Shown here one piece after another: positions 39,934-48,188 of a stretch of DNA of 64,000 nt. Below the pieces are notes generated by a model that saw only the letters and a program-made list of their open reading frames with translations, did no database searches and was not told the origin of the DNA. Source of the DNA: Clostridia bacterium (GTDB taxonomy: Bacteria > Bacillota > Clostridia > Oscillospirales > Acutalibacteraceae); NCBI GenBank assembly GCA_017474045.1, contig JAFUHX010000020.1:124001-188000 (forward strand). Direction: 5' to 3'. The position numbers were made by a program, and so were the translations under genes. Every line of letters starts with the position of its first letter. Positions within the stretch are counted from its first letter, which is position 1.

Positions 39934-40587
39934 ATGGAAATTCTTTTTGAAGATAAAAGCATTGTTGTTTGCATAAAGCCTGTCGGAGTTTTGTCTCAGG
40001 CAGGAGACGAGGGAGAAGAAAGCATGATAAGCCTTCTTCAAAAGGCTTGTGGCAGCGAAATTTATCCCGTTCACCGCCTTGATAAAGGTGTGGGCGGTGT
40101 TATGGTTTTTGCCAAAACCAAAAAAGCAGCAGCCGACCTTTCAAAACAGGTTTCTGAAAAAACAATGAAGAAACAATATTATGCTGCTGTTTATGGCTGT
40201 TTTGAAGAAAAAGAGGGAATAATGGAAGACCTTCTTTTTAAAGACAGAGCTAAAAACAAAACCTTTGTTGTCAAACGTGAACGAAAAGGAGTTAAAAAGG
40301 CAAAGCTTTCATATTCTGTTGAAAACGAAGGCTTTTTTGAAAACAAACAAGTCAGCGTTGTCAAGGTCAGACTTTATACGGGACGAAGCCATCAGATAAG
40401 GGTTCAGTTTGCTTCGAGAAAACATTCTCTTCTGGGTGATAACCGCTATGGAAGCCACGATAGCGTTTCATCAATTCAGCTTTGGTCATCGGAAATTGCT
40501 TTCGTTCATCCGGAAACTAAGGAAGAGAAAAAATTCAACTGTCTTCCGCCTGAAAATTATATTATAAATCAAATTCTTTTCGGCTGA
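39934..40587 (+). CDS. RluA-family pseudouridine synthase, short form without S4 domain
   Basis: The 217 residues comprise only the catalytic domain. It opens with ILFEDKSIVVCIKPVGVLSQ, has the active-site segment PVHRLDKGVGGVMVFAK with the catalytic Asp, and ends with TGRSHQIRVQFASRKHSLLGDNRYG. The absence of an S4 domain and the QAGDEGE segment place it with the short RluA-like enzymes common in Clostridia. The RNA target is not readable from sequence. AAAGGAGA lies before the ATG. Confidence 0.9.
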   Translation: MEILFEDKSIVVCIKPVGVLSQAGDEGEESMISLLQKACGSEIYPVHRLDKGVGGVMVFAKTKKAAADLSKQVSEKTMKKQYYAAVYGCFEEKEGIMEDLLFKDRAKNKTFVVKRERKGVKKAKLSYSVENEGFFENKQVSVVKVRLYTGRSHQIRVQFASRKHSLLGDNRYGSHDSVSSIQLWSSEIAFVHPETKEEKKFNCLPPENYIINQILFG

Positions 40588-40640
40588 AATTCTTGTGTTA
40601 TTTGACAAAAAATGACGGTTTCTTTTGGCTAAAAAAGCGA

Positions 40641-40669
40641 TTGACAAACCCTGAAAATTATCGTATTAT
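40641..40669 (+). promoter_or_regulatory. Sigma-A promoter of the SigH-like gene
   Basis: TTGACA (40641-40646), 17-base spacer, TATTAT (40664-40669), 38 bases before the start codon. Confidence 0.82.
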
Positions 40670-40706
40670 TGCAATAATAGCAGTTTAAGTAATGAAAGGA
40701 ACAGTA

Positions 40707-41291
40707 ATGCTTGTTGATTATTCTTCCCTGACTGATGAAAAGCTCGTTGAACTATGCCGCGCTGATGATGAAAAAGCTTGGTCAGAGCTTTACTCCAGAT
40801 ATACTGCTGTTTCAAAGGTTATCTCTTCAAAAATCAACTGTGATTCAGTTGAAAAGGACGATTTGATTCAAGAGGGTTTAATCGGCTTTCTCAAAGCGGT
40901 TCATTCTTTCCGCGAAGGAGAAGTCGCCTCTTTTAAAACTTATGCATGGACTTGCATTAAAAACAGAATTCTTTCTGCTGTAACACACAGCAAGTCTAAA
41001 AAGTTCATTCCTGCAGATGATTTTTTATTTCTCGGCGATGAAACAATTATTGATATTCCCAGCGGCGAAAAAAGTCCTGAGGAGCTTGTTATTGCAAAAA
41101 ACGAAGCGAGAATGATTTATGAAATCATTTCTGAAAGCCTTTCTCCGAAAGAACAAAAGGTTTTGCGTTTATATTTAACAGGAAAGACTTACAGCGAGAT
41201 TGCGACTGAACTTCAAACAAGCGTTAAAGCTGTTGACGGAGCTTTGCAAAGGGCGAAGTTAAAGCTGAAAAACGAGCTTGGCGTTCAGTAA
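40707..41291 (+). CDS. Sigma-70 family factor resembling SigH (Spo0H)
   Basis: RNA polymerase sigma factor of 194 residues with only regions 2 and 4. Region 2 contains KDDLIQEGLIGFLKAVHSF and FKTYAWTCIKNRILSAV. Region 4 contains LSPKEQKVLRLYLTGKTYSEIA and VKAVDGALQRAKLKLKNEL, the last closely resembling the Bacillus SigH ending. In sporulating relatives SigH controls the transition to stationary phase. ATG at 40707 has AAAGGA six bases upstream, which itself follows an in-frame ATG at 40692. No anti-sigma gene is adjacent. The zinc-ribbon gene follows after a 94-base leader. Confidence 0.88.
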   Translation: MLVDYSSLTDEKLVELCRADDEKAWSELYSRYTAVSKVISSKINCDSVEKDDLIQEGLIGFLKAVHSFREGEVASFKTYAWTCIKNRILSAVTHSKSKKFIPADDFLFLGDETIIDIPSGEKSPEELVIAKNEARMIYEIISESLSPKEQKVLRLYLTGKTYSEIATELQTSVKAVDGALQRAKLKLKNELGVQ

Positions 41292-41300
41292 CAATATATA

Positions 41301-41358
41301 TGCCTGATTGCTTAAAGAAAGCGCCTTTTAAGGCTACGGTGCAATTCCGTGTTGGGCA
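41301..41358 (+). ncRNA. Candidate cloverleaf-like structured leader before the zinc-ribbon gene
   Basis: Within 58 bases four helices can form at once: TGCC/GGCA closing (41301-41304 with 41355-41358), GCTT/AAGC (41310-41322), GCC/GGC (41323-41334) and ACGG/CCGT with a seven-base loop TGCAATT (41336-41350). They follow each other almost without gaps, as in a four-way junction. The helices are short, so the fold is a hypothesis. The GGTGCAATTCCG segment resembles part of cobalamin riboswitches, but no B12 box was seen. Confidence 0.3.
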
Positions 41359-41385
41359 AAAATAATCAAGCGAGGTTAAAAAATC

Positions 41386-41664
41386 ATGTACGAAGACAAA
41401 ACACTCATTTGCAAAGAATGCGGTCAGGAATTCGTTTTCACCGCAGGTGAACAGGAATTCTATGCTGAAAAAGGCTTCCAGAATGAGCCTCAGCGCTGCA
41501 AGGATTGCCGTCAGGCTCGCAAGAACGCCGGCAAACCTGCAAGAGAAATGCACACCGCAACTTGCGCTAAATGCGGAGGAGAAGCTACTGTTCCGTTCAA
41601 GCCTGTTGAAGGCAGAGATGTTTACTGCAGCAAATGCTTCGAGGAAATGAAGGAACAGGCATAA
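41386..41664 (+). CDS. Small double zinc-ribbon protein
   Basis: The 92-residue protein has two Cys-rich modules. The N-terminal one has CKECGQEF with CKDCRQARK (residues about 8-47), the probable zinc-ribbon type often found at the N-terminus of small clostridial proteins. The C-terminal one has CAKCGG and CSKCFEEM (residues about 62-88). Each module has four cysteines, enough for one zinc ion each. GAGGTT lies 10 bases before the ATG. It may bind nucleic acid, but no function is known from the sequence. It follows the SigH-like gene and may share its transcript. Confidence 0.85.
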   Translation: MYEDKTLICKECGQEFVFTAGEQEFYAEKGFQNEPQRCKDCRQARKNAGKPAREMHTATCAKCGGEATVPFKPVEGRDVYCSKCFEEMKEQA

Positions 41665-41688
41665 GTTATATTTATATATCTAATGCAA

Positions 41689-41718
41689 AACCCGGTCGAA
41701 AGACCGGGTTGTTCTTTT
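41689..41718. terminator. Bidirectional terminator between the zinc-ribbon gene and mnmA
   Basis: AACCCGGTC, a GAAA tetraloop and GACCGGGTT form a perfect nine-base stem (41689-41710), followed by a T-rich tail. It lies between converging stop codons. Confidence 0.88.
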
Positions 41719-42784
41719 ATATAATTGTTCCGCCGCCGACAACATAGTCTCCGCTGTAAAAAACAACTGCCTGACCTTTAGCAATAGCTCTTTGAGGCAA
41801 GTCAAATTCAACATGAACTTTGTTTTCGCCGGTCTGAGTAATCGTTGCCCATTGAGCTGCTTGTTTATATCTGACCTTTGCCATAACACGCATCGGCTCT
41901 TCAAGACGGTCAAAAGGAATAAAGTTGACATTTTCTGCGTCAAGCTCTTTTGAAAAAAGCTTGTCTTCACTTGAAAGAATAACAAGATTATTTTTCAAAT
42001 CTTTTTTATAAACATAAAGAGGGGCGGGAAGGGCAAGGCCTAAACCGCGTCTTTGTCCAATGGTGTAGCGGATTATTCCCTTGTGTGTTCCGAGAATTTT
42101 TCCGTCAGTTGAAACAAAGTTACCCTCGGGGAAGGCTTTTCCGGTCTGCCTTTCAATAAAGGCTGAATAATTTCCGTCGGGAACAAAACAAATGTCCTGG
42201 CTTTCACCCTTTTTTACGCTGAAGAGACCTTCTTTTTCTGCTGTTTCTTTAATTTCGCTTTTCAGAAGCTTTCCCAAAGGAAAAATCGTGTGAGAAAGCT
42301 GAAATTGATTCAGGGAATATAAAACATAGCTTTGGTCTTTTTTTTCGTCAGCGCCCTTTTTTAAAAGGTATCTGTTGGTTTCTTTGTTATATTCAATAGA
42401 AGCGTAATGCCCGGTTGCAATATAATCAAAGCCCATTTCAATAGCCTTTTCAAGCATTTTGTTAAATTTCAGGTGTTTGTTACATTCAATGCATGGGTTA
42501 GGTGTTGCGCCGTTAACGTAGGTATCTATAAAATTATCAATAACATTTTTTCTGAAGGCCTTTGAAAAATCGAAAACATAAAAATCAATGCCAAGGCGTT
42601 TAGCAACTTCTGCAGCGTCTTTAACTGCGTCTTCGCTGCAGCAGGCTTTGTTTGGCGCAACATCTTCCATGTTGAAAAATCTGCAATTTGCGCCGGCAAC
42701 CTCATAGCCATCTTTCAGAAGAAGGTGGGCACACATTGAGCTGTCAACACCGCCACTCATGCCAACAAGAATCTTTTTGCTCAT
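41717..42784 (-). CDS. mnmA: tRNA-specific 2-thiouridylase MnmA
   Basis: Thiolates U34 of tRNA-Lys, -Glu and -Gln using ATP and a sulfur carrier. The 355-residue protein has the PP-loop GMSGGVDSSMCAHLL, a first catalytic Cys region NKACCSEDAVKDA, PNPCIECNKHLKF, ATGHYA, and the second Cys in KGESQDICFV. The C-terminal beta domain includes TIGQRRGLGLA and KVRYKQ. AGGAGGTTAAGA precedes the ATG on the minus strand. It is convergent with the zinc-ribbon gene. Confidence 0.97.
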   Translation of the reverse strand: MSKKILVGMSGGVDSSMCAHLLLKDGYEVAGANCRFFNMEDVAPNKACCSEDAVKDAAEVAKRLGIDFYVFDFSKAFRKNVIDNFIDTYVNGATPNPCIECNKHLKFNKMLEKAIEMGFDYIATGHYASIEYNKETNRYLLKKGADEKKDQSYVLYSLNQFQLSHTIFPLGKLLKSEIKETAEKEGLFSVKKGESQDICFVPDGNYSAFIERQTGKAFPEGNFVSTDGKILGTHKGIIRYTIGQRRGLGLALPAPLYVYKKDLKNNLVILSSEDKLFSKELDAENVNFIPFDRLEEPMRVMAKVRYKQAAQWATITQTGENKVHVEFDLPQRAIAKGQAVVFYSGDYVVGGGTII

Positions 42785-42818
42785 TGCTGTTTCTTAACCT
42801 CCTTTAAAATCTTATATG

Positions 42819-42847
42819 ATTATAAACTTAAAATCAAATGAAGTCAA
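42819..42847 (-). promoter_or_regulatory. Sigma-A promoter of mnmA
   Basis: On the minus strand TTGACT (42847-42842) and TATAAT (42824-42819) have a 17-base spacer. The -35 box overlaps the stop codon of the VanY-like gene. Confidence 0.8.
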
Positions 42848-43554
42848 GACAGAGAGAACTCGCTGCAATATTCTTCAAGGCAAAGACCGTTTTCATAAAT
42901 ATATTTTGCCGCTTTTTTGCCCACATAGCGAAAGTGCCACGGCTCAAAGGAAATTCCCGTAATATCTTCTTTGTCGGCCTCATAGCGCAAAATAAAGCCG
43001 AATTTGTGGCAGTTATTTTTAAACCAGGAATATTCTCCGGTTCCAAGAAAATCTTCACTGGTACCGTTTTCACTATAATAAAGAGCAAGATCAACAGCAA
43101 GACCGGTGTGATGTTCGCTGCTTCCGGGCTTCTGAACATATTTGTCAGCATAGCTTTTTCCAAAAAGAAGCTTTTTTTCAGCGTAAATTTCCTGCTGACG
43201 CTCAACACTTCTGTAGCCGCTTATAACATTGACTGTTTTAAGTTTTGTTTTTTTATAAAAGGCTTCCATCATGTCGTTAAGTGGCTTCATCATCTGCTTC
43301 TGAACCGAAACTCCGGTGTCTCTGACGAGATAGCAGTTGTTTTTGTTTTCATAAACGCTGACAAGGTCAGAGGGCGTTGAATAAAAAGGATTGCTTTTAT
43401 TAACAAGAATCAGAGAATCGGTTTTTGTTGTTTTTCCGGTTTGAACGTTGTTTTTCAAAACTCCTTCGATGTCCAGTCTGTCCATGGCTAACCATATACC
43501 AAAGAAAACAAAAATGAAGAGAAAAATAATAACAATAACTTTTGAAGTTTTCAT
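42844..43554 (-). CDS. VanY-like D,D-carboxypeptidase (peptidase M15B), membrane-anchored
   Basis: Zinc peptidase that trims the terminal D-Ala of peptidoglycan stem peptides or precursors. Residues about 5-25 are an uncleaved signal/transmembrane anchor. The catalytic domain has VISGYRSVERQQEIY, the metal-binding SEHHTGLAVDLAL and the closing EPWHFRYVGKKAA, all intact. Length is 236 residues. It stands alone upstream of mnmA. A VanR/VanS-like pair lies 5 kb away, but no D-Ala-D-Lac or D-Ala-D-Ser ligase is seen, so ordinary cell-wall maturation is the likelier role. Confidence 0.9.
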   Translation of the reverse strand: MKTSKVIVIIFLFIFVFFGIWLAMDRLDIEGVLKNNVQTGKTTKTDSLILVNKSNPFYSTPSDLVSVYENKNNCYLVRDTGVSVQKQMMKPLNDMMEAFYKKTKLKTVNVISGYRSVERQQEIYAEKKLLFGKSYADKYVQKPGSSEHHTGLAVDLALYYSENGTSEDFLGTGEYSWFKNNCHKFGFILRYEADKEDITGISFEPWHFRYVGKKAAKYIYENGLCLEEYCSEFSLS

Positions 43555-43705
43555 TGAAATTCACCCTTTCTTTTGATAGTAAAATTATAAAATCAAGGGA
43601 GAATCAAGTCTTTAAGATTTTCTTAAGGTATTCTTTCAGATAAGTTAAATAAAAAAACGAAACTGCAGAAAACATAAGTTTCCACAGCTTCGATGTAATA
43701 TTTCA

Positions 43706-45412
43706 TTATTGAGGCATCGGATCAGAAAGCTTCATGAAGTCAATTTTTTCCATTTTTGTTCTGGGAAGAAGATCCATAATTTCATACTTTCTGGGTACAG
43801 AAATGCCTTCAAGGTTAGCTTCGCAAAATGCTTTAAGCCTTGCAACAGCTTCTTCGTTTGAAAGGCTTTGGTCTGCAAGAGAAACAACAAGCTTAACAAG
43901 GGGCTTGCCGTTTTCATCATAGCCCTGAACGGCGCAGACCTCGCTGATATAATCAAGCTCATCGATTTTTTCTTCAATGGTTGCAGGATAAATGTTGTAG
44001 CCTGCAATGATGATAATTCTCTTCTTTCTTCCTGAGAAGAAAACGAAGCCGTCTTCGTCAATATATCCCATGTCACCGGTTCTGATCCAGGGAGTTCCGT
44101 TTTCGTCGTAATAAATTCCGTCTTCTTTAATAATATCATCGTGAAGATAGCCGTTCATAATGGTGTCGCCGGTAATAGTCAGCTCGCCAACCTCGCCTGC
44201 GGGAAGCTTGTTGCAATCATCGTCCCAGGCTTCAACAGTAACGCCATAAAGAGGGAAGCCGACTGAGTCTTTGCTGTAGGGGCCGCTGCCTCCGTTTGTT
44301 GAAGCGATTCCGCAAACCTCTGTAAGACCATATCCGCGACAGATTTTTCCTTCAGCGCCGTGTTTTGCCATAACTGAGTCGAATTCATCGGCAAAAGCCT
44401 TGCTTACAATGTCGCCGCCTGCAAAGAGCATTGAAAGATTCTTTGTTCCTTCGTTTTCAAAGTTGTCTTCCTCAAGCATTTTCTGGAACATTTTTGGAAC
44501 ACCGAGAAATTCAATAACGTTATATTTTCTGATAAGCTCGTTTGCCTGACGAGGATCAAACTTAGGAATAAGGAAGGGCTTATATGCGTTGCAGATTCCG
44601 TAGTGAGCTGAGCCTGCAAGACCGTAAGCATGGAAACAGGGGAGAGCGCAAAGAGCGTGAGCAGTTTCGTAATCGTGGGGAATATCAAGAAGATAGAGCT
44701 TGAAAGCAAGGCTGTTGAAGGCGTAGCTGGAAAGTCTGATAGTTTTGCTCTTTCCTGTGGTTCCGCCGCCGTGCATATAGAAAGCATCGGTTTTGCCCAT
44801 GTTTTCAACTTTTTCGCTCTTGGGAAGCTCCATGGCAAGAACTTCTTTATATCTGGTTATTGTTTCAAGCTCGGGAACCTTTGCGTTCTGCATTTCGTTA
44901 TGCATTGCATATTTAAGAGCAACACCGTCGCAAAAATCTGAAGTTGAACAGATGATTGTGGGGTGATTTGCAATAACACTTGCAAAAGGCGCAGCAAAAA
45001 GGTCAAGAGTAATAAGACCCTTTGAATTTGTGTGCTTTATAATCTCTTCAAGAGCCTGAGGAGGAGTCATGGGGTGAACAAAGCTTGCAATAACACCCAA
45101 CTTGTTGAGGGCATACATAGCGGTCATTGCGTGTCCGCAGGTGGGAAGGAAAATAGTGTAAACATCTCCTTTTTTTAGTCCCCTTGAAGCGTAGTAATCA
45201 GCAAGCTTTTCAATGTCTGAAAGAAATCTTGACATTCTGACTGCAGACTCCTGATCAGCAACAGGAACCATGAAGGCAATATAGTCGCCTAAGTCCTTTG
45301 TAATTCTTTCATAACACCCAAGAAGGTATTCATAGCATGATTGTGTTTCGGGAAGTCTGAGATATTGCTCGGGATGTGTTCCATAATCTTCAATTTTTAG
45401 TTTAATAGCCAT
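43706..45412 (-). CDS. AMP-binding acyl-CoA synthetase-like enzyme (ANL family), paralogue 1
   Basis: Adenylate-forming enzyme of 568 residues. The phosphate loop is GGGTTGKSKTIRLS rather than the common SSGTTGxPKG. The other motifs are normal: GYGLTEVCG (A5), RTGDMGYIDEDGF (A7), GRKKRIIIIAGYNIYPATIEE (A8 hinge) and PRTKMEKIDFMKL with the catalytic Lys (A10). It probably activates a carboxylic acid, likely fatty or aromatic, to an acyl-AMP and then acyl-CoA; the substrate is unknown. A close paralogue lies at 46.3-48.0 kb with the TetR gene between them, and TetR-like palindromes precede this gene. Confidence 0.88.
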   Translation of the reverse strand: MAIKLKIEDYGTHPEQYLRLPETQSCYEYLLGCYERITKDLGDYIAFMVPVADQESAVRMSRFLSDIEKLADYYASRGLKKGDVYTIFLPTCGHAMTAMYALNKLGVIASFVHPMTPPQALEEIIKHTNSKGLITLDLFAAPFASVIANHPTIICSTSDFCDGVALKYAMHNEMQNAKVPELETITRYKEVLAMELPKSEKVENMGKTDAFYMHGGGTTGKSKTIRLSSYAFNSLAFKLYLLDIPHDYETAHALCALPCFHAYGLAGSAHYGICNAYKPFLIPKFDPRQANELIRKYNVIEFLGVPKMFQKMLEEDNFENEGTKNLSMLFAGGDIVSKAFADEFDSVMAKHGAEGKICRGYGLTEVCGIASTNGGSGPYSKDSVGFPLYGVTVEAWDDDCNKLPAGEVGELTITGDTIMNGYLHDDIIKEDGIYYDENGTPWIRTGDMGYIDEDGFVFFSGRKKRIIIIAGYNIYPATIEEKIDELDYISEVCAVQGYDENGKPLVKLVVSLADQSLSNEEAVARLKAFCEANLEGISVPRKYEIMDLLPRTKMEKIDFMKLSDPMPQ

Positions 45413-45448
45413 CGGTATCAGTCCTTTTTGTTAAATTTGTTACATAAA

Positions 45449-45463
45449 TTGACAAAGTGTCAA
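45449..45463. promoter_or_regulatory. Candidate TetR operator before synthetase 1
   Basis: TTGACA-AAG-TGTCAA is a perfect inverted repeat 36 bases upstream of the synthetase 1 start, in the intergenic region shared with the divergent TetR gene. TTGTTACA precedes it at 45438-45445. Confidence 0.5.
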
Positions 45464-45543
45464 AAATATGATAAACTGTTACTAAAATTCTATAATATTA
45501 AATTTTTAAAGTCAATTTACAGTTTTTTATCTATCGAAACAAA

Positions 45544-45570
45544 TGTGACAAAGAGAAAAATACTGTCACA
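45544..45570. promoter_or_regulatory. Second candidate TetR operator, near the tetR start
   Basis: TGTGACA (45544-45550) and TGTCACA (45564-45570) form an inverted repeat with a 13-base spacer, 45 bases before the TetR start codon. The half-sites resemble the TGTCA arms of the palindrome at 45449-45463. Confidence 0.45.
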
Positions 45571-45614
45571 AAAGAGTTTAAACTCAACATAAACTTTTTA
45601 TAAAAGGTGATTTT

Positions 45615-46232
45615 ATGTCTAAATCCAAAGAATATAGCTGCGTAAAAAAGACAAAAAAAGCTTTTGAGCTAAGTCTTGTTTCTCTTGCAAAAGATTATCC
45701 TCTTAATAAAATCAGTGTAAAACAAATCTGTGAAAAGGCGGAGCTCAGTCGTAACGCTTTTTATTTTCATTATAGCGACATCAACGCTCTTATTCAGGAT
45801 ATTGAAGACACAATGATAGAGCATATTGTTTCAAAGTTTGATGAATTCCGTTCGGTTGATTTTGCAGACACTGTTCTTGAAATCATCAAGTTTTTAACAG
45901 ATTATCTTTGTGAAAACCGCGACACGACGCTGATGCTTATAGACTCTTCTTATTCAACTTCTTTTACCAAAAGAATTAATAAGGCATTCAGTGACTTCTA
46001 TTTTGAATATTTCAAGCTCTATCATAAAACTGACTTCAGAGGAACCTATGATTTCTTTTATGAGTTTGTTTCCTGCGGCTACTGCGGAATGTTGGTTCAG
46101 TGGCTTCATGATCCCGGTGAAATTTCAAAAAGACATTTCGTTCGCCTTTCATATACTTTCGTTAAAAGACTTATGGTTGTTGATGACTATAAAAATTTTG
46201 ACGATTTTAAAAAGAAAATTGAAAACAACTAA
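45615..46232 (+). CDS. TetR/AcrR-family regulator
   Basis: The 205-residue protein has an N-terminal TetR HTH (residues about 12-58: KAFELSLVSLAKDYPLNKIS, VKQICEKAELSRNAFYFHYSD). The C-terminal ligand domain is all-helical and contains YEFVSCGYCGMLVQWLHDPG, resembling regulators in which the C-terminus senses a small ligand. AAAAGGTG lies before the ATG. It is transcribed away from synthetase 1 and toward synthetase 2. The likely job is acyl-ligand-responsive control of the two flanking synthetases (inference from position and palindromes). Confidence 0.9.
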   Translation: MSKSKEYSCVKKTKKAFELSLVSLAKDYPLNKISVKQICEKAELSRNAFYFHYSDINALIQDIEDTMIEHIVSKFDEFRSVDFADTVLEIIKFLTDYLCENRDTTLMLIDSSYSTSFTKRINKAFSDFYFEYFKLYHKTDFRGTYDFFYEFVSCGYCGMLVQWLHDPGEISKRHFVRLSYTFVKRLMVVDDYKNFDDFKKKIENN

Positions 46233-46236
46233 AAAA

Positions 46237-46316
46237 GGCTGCAAAAAGCTCAGCCGCGTATAAAACAAATAAAGGGTTTCTTTCGGTTTTGAATTACCAA
46301 AAAGAAACCCTTTTTA
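46237..46316. terminator. Bidirectional two-hairpin terminator between tetR and synthetase 2
   Basis: GGCTG/CAGCC (46237-46255) is followed by AAAGGGTTTCTTTCGGT/ACCAAAAAGAAACCCTTT (46271-46313) with T-runs on both strands. Another copy of the dispersed terminator unit. Confidence 0.78.
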
Positions 46317-46317
46317 T

Positions 46318-48018
46318 TTAGTTTGGTATGGGATCTGAAAGCTTCATGAAATCAATTTTTTCCATTTTTGTTCTGGGAAGGAGATCATAAAACTCAATTT
46401 TTCTCGGGCAGGAATAGGATTCAAGCTCTTCTTTGCAAAATGTTTTGAGCTTTTCTTTAATTTCTTCATGATCTAAGCTGTTGTCTGCAAGAGAAACACA
46501 AAGCTTAACGAGGGGCTTGCCTTTTTCGTTGTAGCCCTGAACGGCGCAAACTTCGCTTATGTAGTCAAGCTGGTCAATCTTTTCTTCAATAGTGGCAGGA
46601 TAAATGTTATAGCCTGAAATTATGATTATTCTTTTCTTTCTTCCTGCAAAGAAGAGGAAACCGTCTTCGTCAAGATATCCCATGTCGCCGGTTTTAATCC
46701 AGGGAGTCCGGTTTTCATCAAAATAAATTCCGTCCTCCTGAATAACATCGTCATAAAGATAGCCGTTCATTATAATGTCGCTTGTAAGGCAGATTTCGCC
46801 GATTTCACCTGCGGGAAGGCGATTGCCTTCTTCGTCCCAGATTTCCAGCTTAATGTTATACATGGGGAATCCGGCAGATTCTTTTTTGTAATGTCCCATA
46901 GGTCCGTTGTTGGCTGTTGCGGCTCCGCACATTTCTGTTAAGCCATATCCTCTTGCAAGGCGGGCAACAGCACCGTGTTTTTCCATGTAACCGTCAAATT
47001 TTTCAAGTGTGGCTTCAGTAACAATATCTCCGCCGGCTGAAGTAACCATAAGGTTTTTAAGTCCTTCATTGTCGAAGTTGTCTTCTTCCATCATTTTCTG
47101 AAACATTTTCGGAACGCCCAGAATTTCAACAACATTATATTTTCTGATAAGCTCGTTTGCCTGACGGGGATCAAATTTTGAAAATAAAATCGGCTTATAA
47201 GCGTTGCAGATTGCGTAGTGAATTCCGCCGATAAGACCATAGGCATGAAAACAGGGAAGGCAGGCAAAGCTGTGGCAGGTTTTGAGGTCATGAGGAGGAT
47301 CAAGCAAAAAATATTTATAAGCCAGGCTGTTGAAGCAATAGCTTGAAAGTCTGATGGTTTTGCTTTTTCCTGTGGTTCCGCCGCCTTGCATATAGAAGGC
47401 GTCATCTTTGCCTAAGCTTTTAACTGTTTCAACGGGAGAAAGGTTCATCTTCAGAATGTCTTTATAGAGAACAACGGTTTCAAGCTCCGGAATTTTTGCG
47501 TTCTGAGCTTCGTTATATGCTGCATATTTAAGCGCAACACCGTCGCAATAATCTGAAACTGAGCAAACTATTGAAGGATATTTTGCCATAACAGATTTGA
47601 AGGAATCTGCAAAAAGGTCAAGAATAACAATTCCCTTTGATTTTGTGTTAACCATAATTTTTTCAAGGGCATGAGGCGGGGTCAGAGGATGAACAAAGTT
47701 AACAATAACGCCCAGCTTGTTGAAAGCATAAAAACATATTGCTGCATGAGCGCAAGTGGGGAGGAAGACAGTGAAAACATCGCCTTTTTTTAATCCGGTG
47801 GAGGAAAGATAGGCTGAAAAGCCTTCAATGTCAGAAATAAAACGAGACATAGTGGTGGAAGACTCAACATTTGCCACCGGAACCACAAATGCGTCGTATT
47901 CTCCGATATCCTCTTTATATCTTTCATAACATTCTAACATATATTCATAGCAGGACTGCTCTGAGCATTGAGTCAGATATTCTTTTTCATGTTTTCTTCC
48001 TTTAAATTCAAGAGCCAT
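46318..48018 (-). CDS. AMP-binding acyl-CoA synthetase-like enzyme (ANL family), paralogue 2
   Basis: Close paralogue of the gene at 43.7-45.4 kb; most segments match residue for residue over the full length. It shares the unusual phosphate loop GGGTTGKSKTIRLS and the motifs YGLTEMCG, KTGDMGYLDEDGF, GRKKRIIIISGYNIYPATIEE and PRTKMEKIDFMKL. ATG at 48018 is chosen because AAGGTGG lies eight bases upstream; the 48030 GTG lies within that region. The protein is 566 residues. The duplicated pair suggests related but distinct substrates. TTGTTACA-CAG-TGTTCAA upstream (48059-48076) may be a TetR site. Confidence 0.88.
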   Translation of the reverse strand: MALEFKGRKHEKEYLTQCSEQSCYEYMLECYERYKEDIGEYDAFVVPVANVESSTTMSRFISDIEGFSAYLSSTGLKKGDVFTVFLPTCAHAAICFYAFNKLGVIVNFVHPLTPPHALEKIMVNTKSKGIVILDLFADSFKSVMAKYPSIVCSVSDYCDGVALKYAAYNEAQNAKIPELETVVLYKDILKMNLSPVETVKSLGKDDAFYMQGGGTTGKSKTIRLSSYCFNSLAYKYFLLDPPHDLKTCHSFACLPCFHAYGLIGGIHYAICNAYKPILFSKFDPRQANELIRKYNVVEILGVPKMFQKMMEEDNFDNEGLKNLMVTSAGGDIVTEATLEKFDGYMEKHGAVARLARGYGLTEMCGAATANNGPMGHYKKESAGFPMYNIKLEIWDEEGNRLPAGEIGEICLTSDIIMNGYLYDDVIQEDGIYFDENRTPWIKTGDMGYLDEDGFLFFAGRKKRIIIISGYNIYPATIEEKIDQLDYISEVCAVQGYNEKGKPLVKLCVSLADNSLDHEEIKEKLKTFCKEELESYSCPRKIEFYDLLPRTKMEKIDFMKLSDPIPN

Positions 48019-48058
48019 TGTTATAACCACCTTTATTTTTGTTGATTGATTATTATTT

Positions 48059-48076
48059 TTGTTACACAGTGTTCAA
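48059..48076. promoter_or_regulatory. Candidate TetR site before synthetase 2
   Basis: TTGTTACA-CAG-TGTTCAA is an imperfect palindrome with the same TGT/ACA arms and three-base centre as the TTGACA-AAG-TGTCAA site before synthetase 1. It lies 41 bases upstream of the start codon. Confidence 0.35.
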
Positions 48077-48148
48077 AATTTTACAATCTGTATTATATTA
48101 GATTTTTCTGAAAAAGTCAATAGAAAAAATAAACTAAATTTAAACAAA

Positions 48149-48187
48149 ATATGGCTGCAAAAACTAAGATGTTTCTACAGCCATATT
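48149..48187 (-). terminator. Terminator-like hairpin downstream of the VanS-like gene
   Basis: ATATGGCTG and CAGCCATAT arms flank an AT-rich loop (48149-48186). The hairpin begins immediately after the minus-strand stop codon and is followed by TTTTG. Confidence 0.65.
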
Positions 48188-48188
48188 T

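Noticed and set aside
41301-41380. Cobalamin riboswitch before the zinc-ribbon gene
   Set aside because: Only a GGTGCAATTCCG segment resembles it; the B12 box and the rest of the core are missing and the length is too short.
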